Assembly (NCBI RefSeq): GCF_016278715.1 | Contig: NZ_JADQBH010000074.1 | Span: 1-39,568 of the forward strand | Reading direction: 5' to 3' | From: Marinilabilia sp. | GTDB lineage: Bacteria; Bacteroidota; Bacteroidia; Bacteroidales; Marinilabiliaceae | DNA: 39,568 bases | Shown: positions 25,117 to 32,933 of the stretch, one piece after another | Numbering within the stretch: position 1 is the first letter of the stretch | Layout: every line of letters begins with the position of its first letter | The notes under the pieces: generated by a model | The model's input: the letters and a program-made list of their open reading frames with translations, nothing else | Told to the model about the DNA's origin: nothing | Databases searched by the model: none | Program-made: the position numbers and the translations under genes

Positions 25117-25686
25117 TTATTCCTTTACACGTTCAACGTAAGACTGGTCGCGTGTATCAACTTTTATATTGTCGCCGGTGTTCACAAACAGGGGAACCAT
25201 AATCGTTGCACCGGTATCCACCGTAGCAGGTTTCAATGAGTTGGTAGATGAAGTGTCGCCACGCACGCCCGGCTCGGTATAAGTTACCTCATAATTGATA
25301 AACTGCGGCAGATTCACCATCAGTGGCGTTTCAGTATCGGCATGGTAAACAATTTCCAGTTCCAAACCCTCTTTCATCAAGTGGGGGTTTTCCAACAAAT
25401 CTTCAGCTAAATTGACCTGTTCGAAAGTTTCACTGTTCATGAAGTGATACCCCAAATCATCCTTGTAAAGAAACTGGTGAGGTCTTCGCTCTACACGGGC
25501 TTCCGTAACTTTTACTCCCGAAGAAAAAGTATTGTCAATTACCTTCCCGGTAGATACATTTCTGAGCTTTGTACGAACAAATGCAGGCCCTTTACCTGGC
25601 TTTACATGCTGAAACTGAATGATAAAGAACAACTGTCCGTTAAATTCTATGCACATCCCGTTTCTGAAATCTGAGGTTGTTGCCAT
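25117..25686 (-). CDS. efp: Translation elongation factor P
   Basis: The start is the ATG at 25686, giving 189 residues, the usual EF-P length. A longer frame to 25731 would add fifteen residues unlike any EF-P and would run over the -7 box. The KOW-like domain I carries QHVKPGKGPAF with Lys32 at the tip, the position that is post-translationally modified in E. coli (Lys34 there). OB-fold domains II and III follow, with NLPQFINYEVTYTEPGVRGDTSS and the C-terminal signature GATIMVPLFVNTGDNIKVDTRDQSYVER. EF-P relieves ribosome stalling at proline stretches. No EpmA- or EpmB-like gene is seen nearby. Confidence 0.97.
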   Translation of the reverse strand: MATTSDFRNGMCIEFNGQLFFIIQFQHVKPGKGPAFVRTKLRNVSTGKVIDNTFSSGVKVTEARVERRPHQFLYKDDLGYHFMNSETFEQVNLAEDLLENPHLMKEGLELEIVYHADTETPLMVNLPQFINYEVTYTEPGVRGDTSSTNSLKPATVDTGATIMVPLFVNTGDNIKVDTRDQSYVERVKE

Positions 25687-25728
25687 TTTATTTTTCTTAA
25701 TTAATGGTGTGTATTTTTTTTTGCGCTG

Positions 25729-25765
25729 CAAAAATAGTGTAAATCAATGAAAACGCCACCAAAAA
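25729..25765 (-). promoter_or_regulatory. Promoter of efp
   Basis: On the minus strand TATTTTTG (25729-25736) matches TAnnTTTG and a TTTTTG (25760-25765) lies 23 nt upstream. The leader to the ATG at 25686 is about 38 nt, and it contains a TTAATTAAGAAAAATAAA-like AT-rich stretch typical of the phylum. Confidence 0.55.
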
Positions 25766-25861
25766 TTCAGAAATATGTGTTTGAGGTTATGAGTTTCGGA
25801 TAGAGGTTGAAACTCTAATCCCTACTTGCCTAATCCCCTTTTTGAGTTGAGAGTTGAACTC

Positions 25862-26677
25862 CTAATTCATCTGATAGCTGGATATTGGATTCTGCAAGCC
25901 CCGGAATTGTTCAAGATTACAAGTAAAAGAACCCACTCTAAGTTCAAACCGGATACGCACAGGAATCCGATTTAGATCGCGGGAAATCCAAACCTGCATG
26001 TCGTCTTCGTTTTTAAAAGCGCGTCCCACCTCTGTTACCGGCACAAAAAGGTAACATTCCAGTTTACCCAAAGGGGTATCAATGGTTTCAATACCTTTGT
26101 AACGTATACGTAACGGGTACAATTCATCAGAGAAATAAGTCATGATTTCAATCATATCACCTTTTTTCAGGTCATCATTGAATTTATGCTTACGGGCAAA
26201 GTAAAACGCCGATAAAATATCCTGAATATTTTCGGGGACCCAATGTTCCCCGGATTTCTGACTGATAACCAATGCAGAATCAACATGCTGATGTTGATAT
26301 TCAACCTCGTTGTAATATCGATAGCTTCCTTCACGTATACTACGAACAGACTTCACAGGAAGATCCGTTTGGGGATGAATAAAACTTTCGTAGCGGTCGC
26401 GCACTTTATAAATGGCATCTGCCAGTCCTACTGTTTTACCCCTGGCAATCACATGATGCACCTTTTCACCTTTCAGCATGGTATCCTTAACACTGAGATT
26501 GGCTTCCCCTCCTTTGAGGAAACCAAACTTAAGAGAGTACATCAACTCTTCACCGGCCTGATAAACTGATTGCTGACCGACAGAAGACGAATTACCCACA
26601 ACAGGTTGATCAATGGCCGCCATTCCTCTATTGAAGACCAGCAAAAATATAACAGATAAACAGATTAATCGCTTCAT
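25862..26677 (-). CDS. DUF3108 exported protein
   Basis: The protein has 271 residues with a signal peptide (1-20, VFNRGMAA). The DUF3108 domain begins at YQAGEELMYSLKFGFLKGGEANLSV (about residues 40-64), continues through HVIARGKTVGLADAIYKVRDRYESFI, and ends at MQVWISRDLNRIPVRIRFELRVGSF. The repeated beta-strand pattern suggests a lipid- or ligand-binding periplasmic fold, as proposed for this family; function is not known. It is 89 nt downstream of the ABC permease on the same strand and might be a tail gene of that operon, although the gap and a 9-bp inverted repeat in it argue for separation. Confidence 0.85.
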   Translation of the reverse strand: MKRLICLSVIFLLVFNRGMAAIDQPVVGNSSSVGQQSVYQAGEELMYSLKFGFLKGGEANLSVKDTMLKGEKVHHVIARGKTVGLADAIYKVRDRYESFIHPQTDLPVKSVRSIREGSYRYYNEVEYQHQHVDSALVISQKSGEHWVPENIQDILSAFYFARKHKFNDDLKKGDMIEIMTYFSDELYPLRIRYKGIETIDTPLGKLECYLFVPVTEVGRAFKNEDDMQVWISRDLNRIPVRIRFELRVGSFTCNLEQFRGLQNPISSYQMN

Positions 26678-26766
26678 AACAATTAAGATTTGTAGCCCAT
26701 AAAAAAGAAAGTAACCATTCCCTTGTATGGAATTATTTCCCTAATTGTTACAATTTTGGGGCCGTT

Positions 26767-27987
26767 TTATTCAAAACGAAGCGCATCGATTGGGTCAAGA
26801 CCAGCAGCCTTGCGGGCCGGATACCACCCAAAAAATATTCCAACAACCGCACAAACTGCAAAGGAGAGTAAAATAGACTGGTTGGTTACCACCACCGGCC
26901 AATCCAACAAATTTCCCATGCCGTAAGCCACTATAAGTCCCAGTGATACACCAAAGAGACCTCCTCCAACACTGACAATAACAGCCTCCATCAGGAATTG
27001 AGACAAAATATCCTGGCCCCGTCCACCAACAGCCATCCGAAGTCCTATTTCCCGTGTTCGCTCAGTTACCGACACAAACATAATATTCATAATGCCGATA
27101 CCACCAACCAACAGGGAAATCCCTGCAATAGCGCCAAGCAGGAGGGTCAACATTTCACCGGTACTGCTAAAAGTATTAATCAACTCCTGTTGTGAACGGA
27201 CATTGAAGTCGTTTTCCTCATCTTCATCCAATCCATGTGAAGCCCGAAGAGCCACCGTAATCTCTTCTTCTGCCTGTTCGGAAACCTGCTCATTTTCGGC
27301 ACTGGCATAAATCGACTGCACATGGGTAATGGCCATAATCCGCTTCTGAATGGTAGAATAGGGTGCCAGTATCACATCATCCTGATCCTGGCCAAAGGTA
27401 TTCTGCCCTTTGGGAGACAACACCCCAATCACCTTAAACGGAACATTCTTAAACCGGATCGTTTCACCTACAGCACTCAACTTATCGGGAAACAGGTTCT
27501 CCACTACTGTTTGCCCCAACAAACACACTTTGGCAGCCCGCATCACTTCATAGTTTGTAAACATAACGCCTTCGGCTACCTCCATCTTGCGAATTTCCGG
27601 AAATTCCTCTCCAACTCCCTGTATGGTCGTAGGCCAGTTGCGCCCACCTGCAATCACCTGCCCCCCGGAACTTACCATGGGCGACACCCCCGACAAGTTT
27701 TGGGCTGTTCGGCGAATAGTTTCCAAATCATCAAGGGTCAATGACTTCATAGAAGAAGGATCCATCCGCACACCACCCCGCATATCACTTCCCGGGTGCA
27801 CCATAATCATGTTGGCTCCCATGGATGAAATCTGCTGCTGAATACTTTGCTTGGAGCCCTGTCCAATACCCAGCATCGTAATTACTGAGGCAACACCAAT
27901 GATAACCCCCAACATGGTCAGGAATGTTCTCATTTTATTACGAGACATGGCTCTTACCGCGATTTTTGACAGATTGAATATGGTCAT
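26767..27987 (-). CDS. ABC transporter permease, MacB/FtsX type
   Basis: The 406-residue protein has one N-terminal helix (about 20-42), a MacB periplasmic core domain (about 50-265, with GANMIMVHPGSDMRGGVRMDP and GVSPMVSSGGQVIAGGRNW), and a three-helix FtsX domain (about 280-395) with the conserved GGIGIMNIMFVSVTERTREIGLRMAVG and GWYPARKAAGLDPIDALRFE. This is the type VII ABC mechanotransmission fold. It couples ATP hydrolysis to transfer of substrates from the periplasm through a TolC-type channel. It is the last gene of the export operon, 49 nt after the ATPase gene. MacB proper has the ATPase fused; here the two are separate polypeptides. Substrate unknown (antibiotic, peptide or lipid). 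Confidence 0.93.
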   Translation of the reverse strand: MTIFNLSKIAVRAMSRNKMRTFLTMLGVIIGVASVITMLGIGQGSKQSIQQQISSMGANMIMVHPGSDMRGGVRMDPSSMKSLTLDDLETIRRTAQNLSGVSPMVSSGGQVIAGGRNWPTTIQGVGEEFPEIRKMEVAEGVMFTNYEVMRAAKVCLLGQTVVENLFPDKLSAVGETIRFKNVPFKVIGVLSPKGQNTFGQDQDDVILAPYSTIQKRIMAITHVQSIYASAENEQVSEQAEEEITVALRASHGLDEDEENDFNVRSQQELINTFSSTGEMLTLLLGAIAGISLLVGGIGIMNIMFVSVTERTREIGLRMAVGGRGQDILSQFLMEAVIVSVGGGLFGVSLGLIVAYGMGNLLDWPVVVTNQSILLSFAVCAVVGIFFGWYPARKAAGLDPIDALRFE

Positions 27988-28036
27988 GATAATTTCGAGT
28001 TCTGTGTTTGGATTTATGAGGTTCAGGGACTTGGCA

Positions 28037-28750
28037 TTAACATTGACTTACAGGTCTTCCCAGATTTTTAAAGTCTTCCAATATCTTGCCGTCTTTCAAC
28101 ACAATCGTACGGTTGCTGTATTCAGCGATTTCATGTTCATGAGTGACAAAAACAATAGTTTTGCCCTGGCTGTTGAGTTCTTGAAATAATTCCATAATAT
28201 CAAGTGTCGTTTTGCTGTCCAGATTACCGGTAGCCTCATCGGCCAGCACCATTACAGGATCGTTTACCAATGCCCGGGCAATGGCCACCCGTTGCTGCTG
28301 ACCCCCCGAGAGCTGATTGGGTGCATGATCCATCCGGTCGGCCAAACCGACGGTCTCCAAAGCCAGGCGGGCCAGTTCTCTTCTTTGACGCGGCGGAACA
28401 TCAGCGTTATACATCAGCGGAAGCTCAACATTCTCCAGAGCAGAAGTACGGGCCAGCAGGTTAAACGACTGAAAGACAAAGCCTATTTTCCGGTTTCTGA
28501 TTTGGGCCAGTTCATTTTTGCTCAAGCTCCCTACCCTGATGCCGTCAAGAACGTACTCCCCACTTGTGGGTCGATCCAGCGCACCCAAAACATTCAACAA
28601 AGTGGACTTTCCGGAGCCACTGGCACCCATAATGGTTAAAAACTCCCCCCGAACTACATCAAATGAGACCCCGTTAAGCGCATGAACGGTCTCAATCCCT
28701 ACAGAAAAATCACGCTGCAGTCGCTCTATTTTAATTATAGTCCTTTTCAT
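28037..28750 (-). CDS. ABC transporter ATP-binding protein, MacB/LolD type
   Basis: The start was set at the ATG at 28750 (MKRTIIKIERLQ); an ATG at 28774 would add eight residues outside the family pattern. The 237-residue protein has Walker A GASGSGKST (42-50), Q-loop at FQSFNLLA, signature LSGGQQQR (147-154), Walker B VMVLADEA (166-173) and H-loop His204. It powers the permease encoded just downstream. The 204-nt gap to the adaptor gene contains one copy of a dispersed repeat and might carry a second promoter. Confidence 0.95.
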   Translation of the reverse strand: MKRTIIKIERLQRDFSVGIETVHALNGVSFDVVRGEFLTIMGASGSGKSTLLNVLGALDRPTSGEYVLDGIRVGSLSKNELAQIRNRKIGFVFQSFNLLARTSALENVELPLMYNADVPPRQRRELARLALETVGLADRMDHAPNQLSGGQQQRVAIARALVNDPVMVLADEATGNLDSKTTLDIMELFQELNSQGKTIVFVTHEHEIAEYSNRTIVLKDGKILEDFKNLGRPVSQC

Positions 28751-28856
28751 AAATAGTCCGTTAAACTTTTGCAAAACCTCTGAATCAGTTGTTTATTATT
28801 AAAAGTTGCCTTGTGCTAGAGCGCACATTTTCAACGCCATACGATTTTTTATTAAT

Positions 28857-28887
28857 TCTTATATCTAAAAATTTACGGTCTATTGTT
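28857..28887 (-). repeat. Dispersed 31-33 bp repeat, second copy
   Basis: On the minus strand it reads AACAATAGACCGT followed by AAATTTTTAGATATAAGA. The first copy at 7086-7116 differs by one indel and a substitution or two. It lies in the only long gap of the export operon. Confidence 0.55.
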
Positions 28888-28954
28888 TCATCAACAGAAA
28901 GTTAAACTTTAGCCTGATTTTTTTTGAATATTTTTTCTCTCCCTTTCTGCACCT

Positions 28955-30127
28955 TTATGGAGGTCCCGGCATAAAAGGGCTTCGCACGGCTGTGGCCTGA
29001 GCCTCCCGCATGACCTGCATCCCTGCAATGACTGAATCACCCACGCTAAGCCCCCGTATCACCTCTGTCAGCACGCCGTCTTCAAGGCCGGTCTCCACAC
29101 GCTCCGGGTATATAAGTCCATTTTTCTTTATCCATACTTTTTCTCCAGATGAAAATGTAGTTTCACTATCACGAAATCTCTCAACCAACATGGGCACCCC
29201 CCCAACCATTCCTGCTTCAGGTTGGAACCTTAGCGCTGCCACCGGTACTAAGGGAACATTCTCCACCTTACGGGCTACAATGGTCACGCTGGCGGTCAGT
29301 CCAGGTTTCAATTTCAGGTCAGGATTCGGAGCATCAATAATCACGGTATAGGTAACCACGTTGCTTTCTATCACCGGTTCCAGCCGAATCTGGGTAACTT
29401 TACCAAGAAAATCTGTGCCGGGGAAAGCATCCACCGTAAAAGTGGCTTCCTGTCCCACAGCCACCTGACCAATATCTGCCTCATCCACATCAGCCTCCAC
29501 CTGCATACGTGTGAGATCACGAGCTATTAAAAACAGCGTGGGTGTATTAAAGCTGGCGGCCACAGTTTGTCCTACATCCACACTTTTACTCAGCACCACC
29601 CCATCAATAGGAGAATAAATACGTGCATAAGAGAGATTCACTTCTGCCTGGGCAACTTCCGACTTCAATGACTCTACTGAAGTGCGTGCATTTCGAAGCT
29701 TGTAAAGCACCTCATCGTACTCCGTCTCACTAACCATCTGCTTATTGTACAGTTTTTGAGTTCTGTTGAAATTTTTTTTCTGGTAATCGAGCTCGTTTTC
29801 CGCTGATGCAAGACTAGACCGAACCTGCAGTAAGCGGGCACTCAGAGAACTCTCATCAATGCGTGCAATGAGTTGCCCTTTATGCACCTGCTTATTGTAG
29901 TCGGTGAATATTTCTTCTATAACCCCGGAGACCTGGGTTCCCACTTCTACCTGGTCGATAGGCTCCACGGTGCCTGTGGCCGTTACAGTATTCACGATAC
30001 TACCTGTTTTTACCACATAATAACGGGGACTGGAAGTCTCCCTGCTTACTCCCCGACTGAAGAAAAAGACAATTCCTGCCGTCAGGAGTACCAGAACAAT
30101 TCCGGGAATGACAAATTTTCGTTTCAT
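28955..30127 (-). CDS. Periplasmic adaptor (membrane fusion) protein, MacA/HlyD family
   Basis: The start was set at the ATG at 30127 (MKRKFVIPGIVLVLLTAGIVFFF), which places a membrane anchor at residues 5-22; a longer frame begins at 30175. The 390-residue protein has the lipoyl half-motif TGTVEPIDQVEVGTQVSGVIEEIF, a helical hairpin with RLLQVRSSLASAENELDYQKKN, the second lipoyl half SPIDGVVLSKSVDVGQTV, a beta-barrel domain and a membrane-proximal domain. It links the ABC permease to the TolC-type channel. The gene lies between the channel gene and the ATPase gene, giving a full tripartite set. Confidence 0.93.
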   Translation of the reverse strand: MKRKFVIPGIVLVLLTAGIVFFFSRGVSRETSSPRYYVVKTGSIVNTVTATGTVEPIDQVEVGTQVSGVIEEIFTDYNKQVHKGQLIARIDESSLSARLLQVRSSLASAENELDYQKKNFNRTQKLYNKQMVSETEYDEVLYKLRNARTSVESLKSEVAQAEVNLSYARIYSPIDGVVLSKSVDVGQTVAASFNTPTLFLIARDLTRMQVEADVDEADIGQVAVGQEATFTVDAFPGTDFLGKVTQIRLEPVIESNVVTYTVIIDAPNPDLKLKPGLTASVTIVARKVENVPLVPVAALRFQPEAGMVGGVPMLVERFRDSETTFSSGEKVWIKKNGLIYPERVETGLEDGVLTEVIRGLSVGDSVIAGMQVMREAQATAVRSPFMPGPP

Positions 30128-30214
30128 AACAATAATCAACAGTACATTAAAAAAAGCCTGGACGCAAAGTCGCAAAGGTTTTAAGGAGTATTGTATTAAA
30201 ATCAGCTTATTATT

Positions 30215-31552
30215 TTAGTCTTCAAAAGTGATAGGTTTTCCCCGATAAAAATCCAGCATTTTCTGATACAACAATGCAGCGTAACGAGACTGAATAAGTT
30301 CAGCTTCAGCGTTAAGCAGCTCATCTCTTGATTGACGCAACGCAATGGCATTGAGCATCCCCAATTCAAATTGCTCCTGCCTTAACTGATAACTTAACCG
30401 TGCTGCATCAGCCTTGTCACGTGCTGCTTCGTAACGCGACTGCTGCGCCAAAGCATCTACATATAGCTGTTCGACGGTTTGTAATAACTGATTGCGCACA
30501 TTGTTAATTTCCAGGCGGGCCTGCTGAAAATTTATCCTCGAACGCGTTACATTCACTCTGTTTTCATTTCGACTAAAAAGAGGAATGCTTACCGAAAGCC
30601 CGATATTCTGAGCAAACCTGTCGTTCATCTGGTTGCTAAAAGAGCCCTCGTTAATTTCGGAAAAAGATGATGACGCCGAGGCGCTTAAACTAACTTTTGG
30701 AAGATACCCCGCTTTAGCATTGTCTAGATCAAGAGCAGCTACTTGCTCCGACAAAAGGCTGTTCTCGATTTCAGGCCTTGCCTTCAGAACGTCCCCGGCA
30801 ATCTCGGAAAACAAGGGCAACTCGCCTGCAGGTTCGGGAATCCGGGCAGGCCAAAGAGGGCTAAAAGATTCATTGTAAGGAATATCCAGCAAAGTTTTCA
30901 GACTGGTCAGCCGAATATCCAATTCGTTGTGCGAAGTAACCAGTGAGTACCTGTCGGATGCGTATTGCGCCTGCATCTCAGCCACGTCCTGACGAGTTAC
31001 CGAACCTAATTCGAATAAAGACTTTGTACGATTCAATGCTCCCAGGGAGGTTGCTTCGGACTCTTTGTAATATAGATAGTTCTCCCGGGCAAACAGTAAA
31101 TTCATCCACGCCTGGGTTACGGAGATGACGATATCATTTCCGGCCTCTTCAGTATTTAAAAATGCTTTTTGCAGTTCAAGGCGTGAGGCTTCAATTTGGT
31201 TGGAAATAATCCCTCCCTGATAGATAGGCATCTCGGAATTTATGCCTGTCTGCATCCCTGAGGTAAATTGACCTCCCGTATTGTCATAAGCTCGGCTGTT
31301 GTTGCCGGAAATGGAAGCAGAGGCACTTAACGAGGGCAGCCAACTGCTTTTTGCCTGCAAAAGAGTTGCTGCTTCTGCATCTGCCTGAAGCCGGGTCTTC
31401 CTCACCGAGATATTATTCTCCAGCGCATAAGAAATACACCGTTCCAATGTCCATCGCTCAGCAATCTCCAAATCAGTGCTCTGCCCAGCCAGCATAGGGA
31501 ATCTTATCAGAAATACTAGGAAAAGGAAAACTATTTTACAATAATGTGCCAT
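30215..31552 (-). CDS. TolC family outer-membrane channel
   Basis: The 445-residue protein has a signal peptide (about 1-23, ending MLAG) and two outer-membrane-efflux (OEP) repeats. The helical hairpins carry typical periodic Ala, Leu and Gln, as in NDIVISVTQAWMNLLFARENYLYYKES and NVRNQLLQTVEQLYVDALAQQ. It forms the trimeric outer-membrane duct for the transporter encoded downstream. It is the first gene of the operon, with 87 nt to the adaptor gene. No TetR or other local regulator lies upstream; the closest regulator is the LytTR gene at 32208. Confidence 0.92.
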   Translation of the reverse strand: MAHYCKIVFLFLVFLIRFPMLAGQSTDLEIAERWTLERCISYALENNISVRKTRLQADAEAATLLQAKSSWLPSLSASASISGNNSRAYDNTGGQFTSGMQTGINSEMPIYQGGIISNQIEASRLELQKAFLNTEEAGNDIVISVTQAWMNLLFARENYLYYKESEATSLGALNRTKSLFELGSVTRQDVAEMQAQYASDRYSLVTSHNELDIRLTSLKTLLDIPYNESFSPLWPARIPEPAGELPLFSEIAGDVLKARPEIENSLLSEQVAALDLDNAKAGYLPKVSLSASASSSFSEINEGSFSNQMNDRFAQNIGLSVSIPLFSRNENRVNVTRSRINFQQARLEINNVRNQLLQTVEQLYVDALAQQSRYEAARDKADAARLSYQLRQEQFELGMLNAIALRQSRDELLNAEAELIQSRYAALLYQKMLDFYRGKPITFED

Positions 31553-31684
31553 CTTTCAGAATTTTCAAAAATCATTCGGAAAACAAATTACCGTCATCAC
31601 CTTCACAAGTCGAAATGATTTCATCCAACCCCTTAAATCTCTCTTCAAACAAATGGTTTCCCTCTATTTTACAAATCACTAGTG

Positions 31685-31719
31685 TCCGGAGAAATTAAAA
31701 GTAAAGATTTAGATTGCTT
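31685..31719 (+). repeat. 35-36 bp dispersed repeat, second copy
   Basis: The sequence runs TCCGGAGAAATTAAAAG to GATTTAGATTGCTT. Compared with 18935-18970 it has one missing base and one substitution. The shorter head TCACT-x-TGTCCGGAGAAA also recurs at 22392-22410. Here only the left arm is present, without the inverted right arm. Confidence 0.6.
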
Positions 31720-31809
31720 TCCGGATAAACAGGGATAGGCAGTTTCACTTTCAATAACCACATTTCCTTAAGACAAGGTACCAGCATTTACAAGTAGGAG
31801 AACCAGTCC

Positions 31810-31856
31810 GTTAACATGTCATTAACACTAAATAACATCTTATTAACTTATATTTA
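31810..31856 (+). promoter_or_regulatory. Four phased TAAC direct repeats in front of a weak -7 box
   Basis: GTTAAC (31810), ATTAAC (31821), AATAAC (31831) and ATTAAC (31842) begin 11, 10 and 11 bp apart, so alternate copies are 21 bp apart. TATATTTA (31849-31856) follows as a near-match to TAnnTTTG. LytTR regulators bind direct repeats of about 9 bp with a 21-22 bp period, and a LytTR gene lies downstream; that link is inferred. Confidence 0.35.
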
Positions 31857-31920
31857 TTAAGAATCAATCTAAACTTGTTAATTACTAAAAATGAATTTTT
31901 AACTTAAAAACAATAGCGCT

Positions 31921-32142
31921 ATGAAACGTAAATTAGCTTTATCATTCTTGTTTGTATTCACTTTAGCCCTGTCGGCTCCTGCTTTGTCTAACGCCATGAT
32001 TCAGGAACCCGAGAAGAAAGAGTGCGAGAAAAAAGAACCTTGTTCTAAAGAAGCAAAAGCAGAATGCGACAAGACGAAAGAAGAGAAAAAAGAGTGCGAC
32101 AAAAAAGCTGAGAAAAAAGAATGTGACAAAGAAAAGAAGTAA
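31921..32142 (+). CDS. Small exported Cys/Lys/Glu-rich protein
   Basis: The 73-residue protein starts with a clear signal peptide (KRKLALSFLFVFTLALSAPALSNA, cleavage near residue 25). The mature part of about 48 residues is almost all Lys and Glu with five Cys (35, 41, 49, 59 and 68); KKEC occurs at 32-35, 56-59 and 65-68. It should be unstructured or weakly helical and could bind a soft metal or form disulfides in the periplasm. No family is recognised. A terminator follows at 32164-32195. The gene is divergent from the TolC operon and convergent with the LytTR gene. A real signal peptide and the terminator make it a credible gene. Confidence 0.7.
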   Translation: MKRKLALSFLFVFTLALSAPALSNAMIQEPEKKECEKKEPCSKEAKAECDKTKEEKKECDKKAEKKECDKEKK

Positions 32143-32163
32143 TCTTCAATTTGTTGTGAATCA

Positions 32164-32195
32164 AAAAAGCCCGGAATTTTATTCCGGGTTTTTTT
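32164..32195. terminator. Bidirectional terminator between the Cys-rich gene and the LytTR gene
   Basis: CCCGGAAT (32170-32177) pairs with ATTCCGGG (32181-32188), with A- and T-runs on the two sides (AAAAAA before, TTTTTTT after). It should stop both the small gene and the leftward LytTR operon. Confidence 0.88.
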
Positions 32196-32207
32196 ATGCT
32201 CTTACTC

Positions 32208-32933
32208 TTAAAGGTAAAAAAGAACTTTTCGAACCTCCTCACGGTACGACTGCCCAATAGGGATCACTTTTTGGGTATTATGCAACTGCAGCTGATTTCC
32301 GTAAAGGGCCTTCACCTGCTGTTTGTTGACGATAAAAGACTTGTGAACACGCATAAAAACATTAGAAGACAATGATTCCACCAGATTCTTCAGTGATTCC
32401 AGAGACACTAGTTTTTGGTTTACACAGTGAATTGTAACATATTCACGCATCCCTTCAATGAATAGAATTTCGGCAATCTTTACCCTGTAGGATTTATGAT
32501 CTGCTTTTACAATGATGCACTCATCCGGATCTTGCATTGAAACGTCCCCGGGCCCAATTGATGAATTACTTTTCAGGAGGCGATCACCGGCCTTTTGCAC
32601 CGATTGCATAAAGCGTTCGAAAGAAAAAGGTTTTAGCAGATAATCTATCACATCTAGTTGGTATCCCTCCAACGCATACTCTGAATATGCAGAAGTGATG
32701 ACCACCAGAATGTTCTTTAGCTGAAACGCTTTCAGAAAATCCATTCCTGATATCTCGGGCATTTGGATATCAAGAAAAACCAGGTCGGCCCCACCCCCCT
32801 GAAGCAATGGTAAAGCCTCCAGGGGAGCTTTAAAGCTTCCTGCCAGCTCCAGATATGGAAAACGATCAATGTAGTCTTTCAGCAATGCCCGGGCCGGAAA
32901 TTCATCATCAATTATCACGCAACGTATCTTCAT
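32208..32933 (-). CDS. LytTR family response regulator
   Basis: The 241-residue protein has a receiver domain (about 1-120) with IIDDE at 7-11, phospho-acceptor Asp55 in VFLDIQMPEISG, Thr/Ser and Lys sites (VVITSAYSEYALEGYQLDVIDYLLKPF), and a C-terminal LytTR DNA-binding domain (about 140-240) with IVKADHKSYRVKIAEILFIEGMREYVTIH. It is cytoplasmic. The start codon overlaps the stop of the kinase gene by 4 nt (32930-32933), so the two form a coupled pair. Possible targets are the phased repeats at 31810-31847, just beyond the convergent small gene. Confidence 0.95.
   Translation of the reverse strand: MKIRCVIIDDEFPARALLKDYIDRFPYLELAGSFKAPLEALPLLQGGGADLVFLDIQMPEISGMDFLKAFQLKNILVVITSAYSEYALEGYQLDVIDYLLKPFSFERFMQSVQKAGDRLLKSNSSIGPGDVSMQDPDECIIVKADHKSYRVKIAEILFIEGMREYVTIHCVNQKLVSLESLKNLVESLSSNVFMRVHKSFIVNKQQVKALYGNQLQLHNTQKVIPIGQSYREEVRKVLFYL

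Larger units (their letters stand above)
31553..31920. other. Divergent spacer between the TolC operon and the small Cys-rich gene
   Basis: It contains a copy of the 35-36 bp repeat (TCCGGAGAAATT..., 31685-31719), preceded by TCACTAGTG (31676-31684), and four phased (A/T)TAAC direct repeats at 31810-31847. No ORF of note was seen. The TolC promoter was not identified. Confidence 0.5.

Noticed and set aside
25687-25731. Fifteen-residue N-terminal extension of EF-P
   Set aside because: It runs across the -7 promoter box, and EF-P proteins normally begin at the MATTSDFRNG position.
26677-26750. 9-bp inverted repeat (TAACAATTA / TAATTGTTA) between the permease and DUF3108 genes as a terminator
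   Set aside because: The loop would be over 50 nt and there is no T-run, so it is not a terminator; it may be chance.
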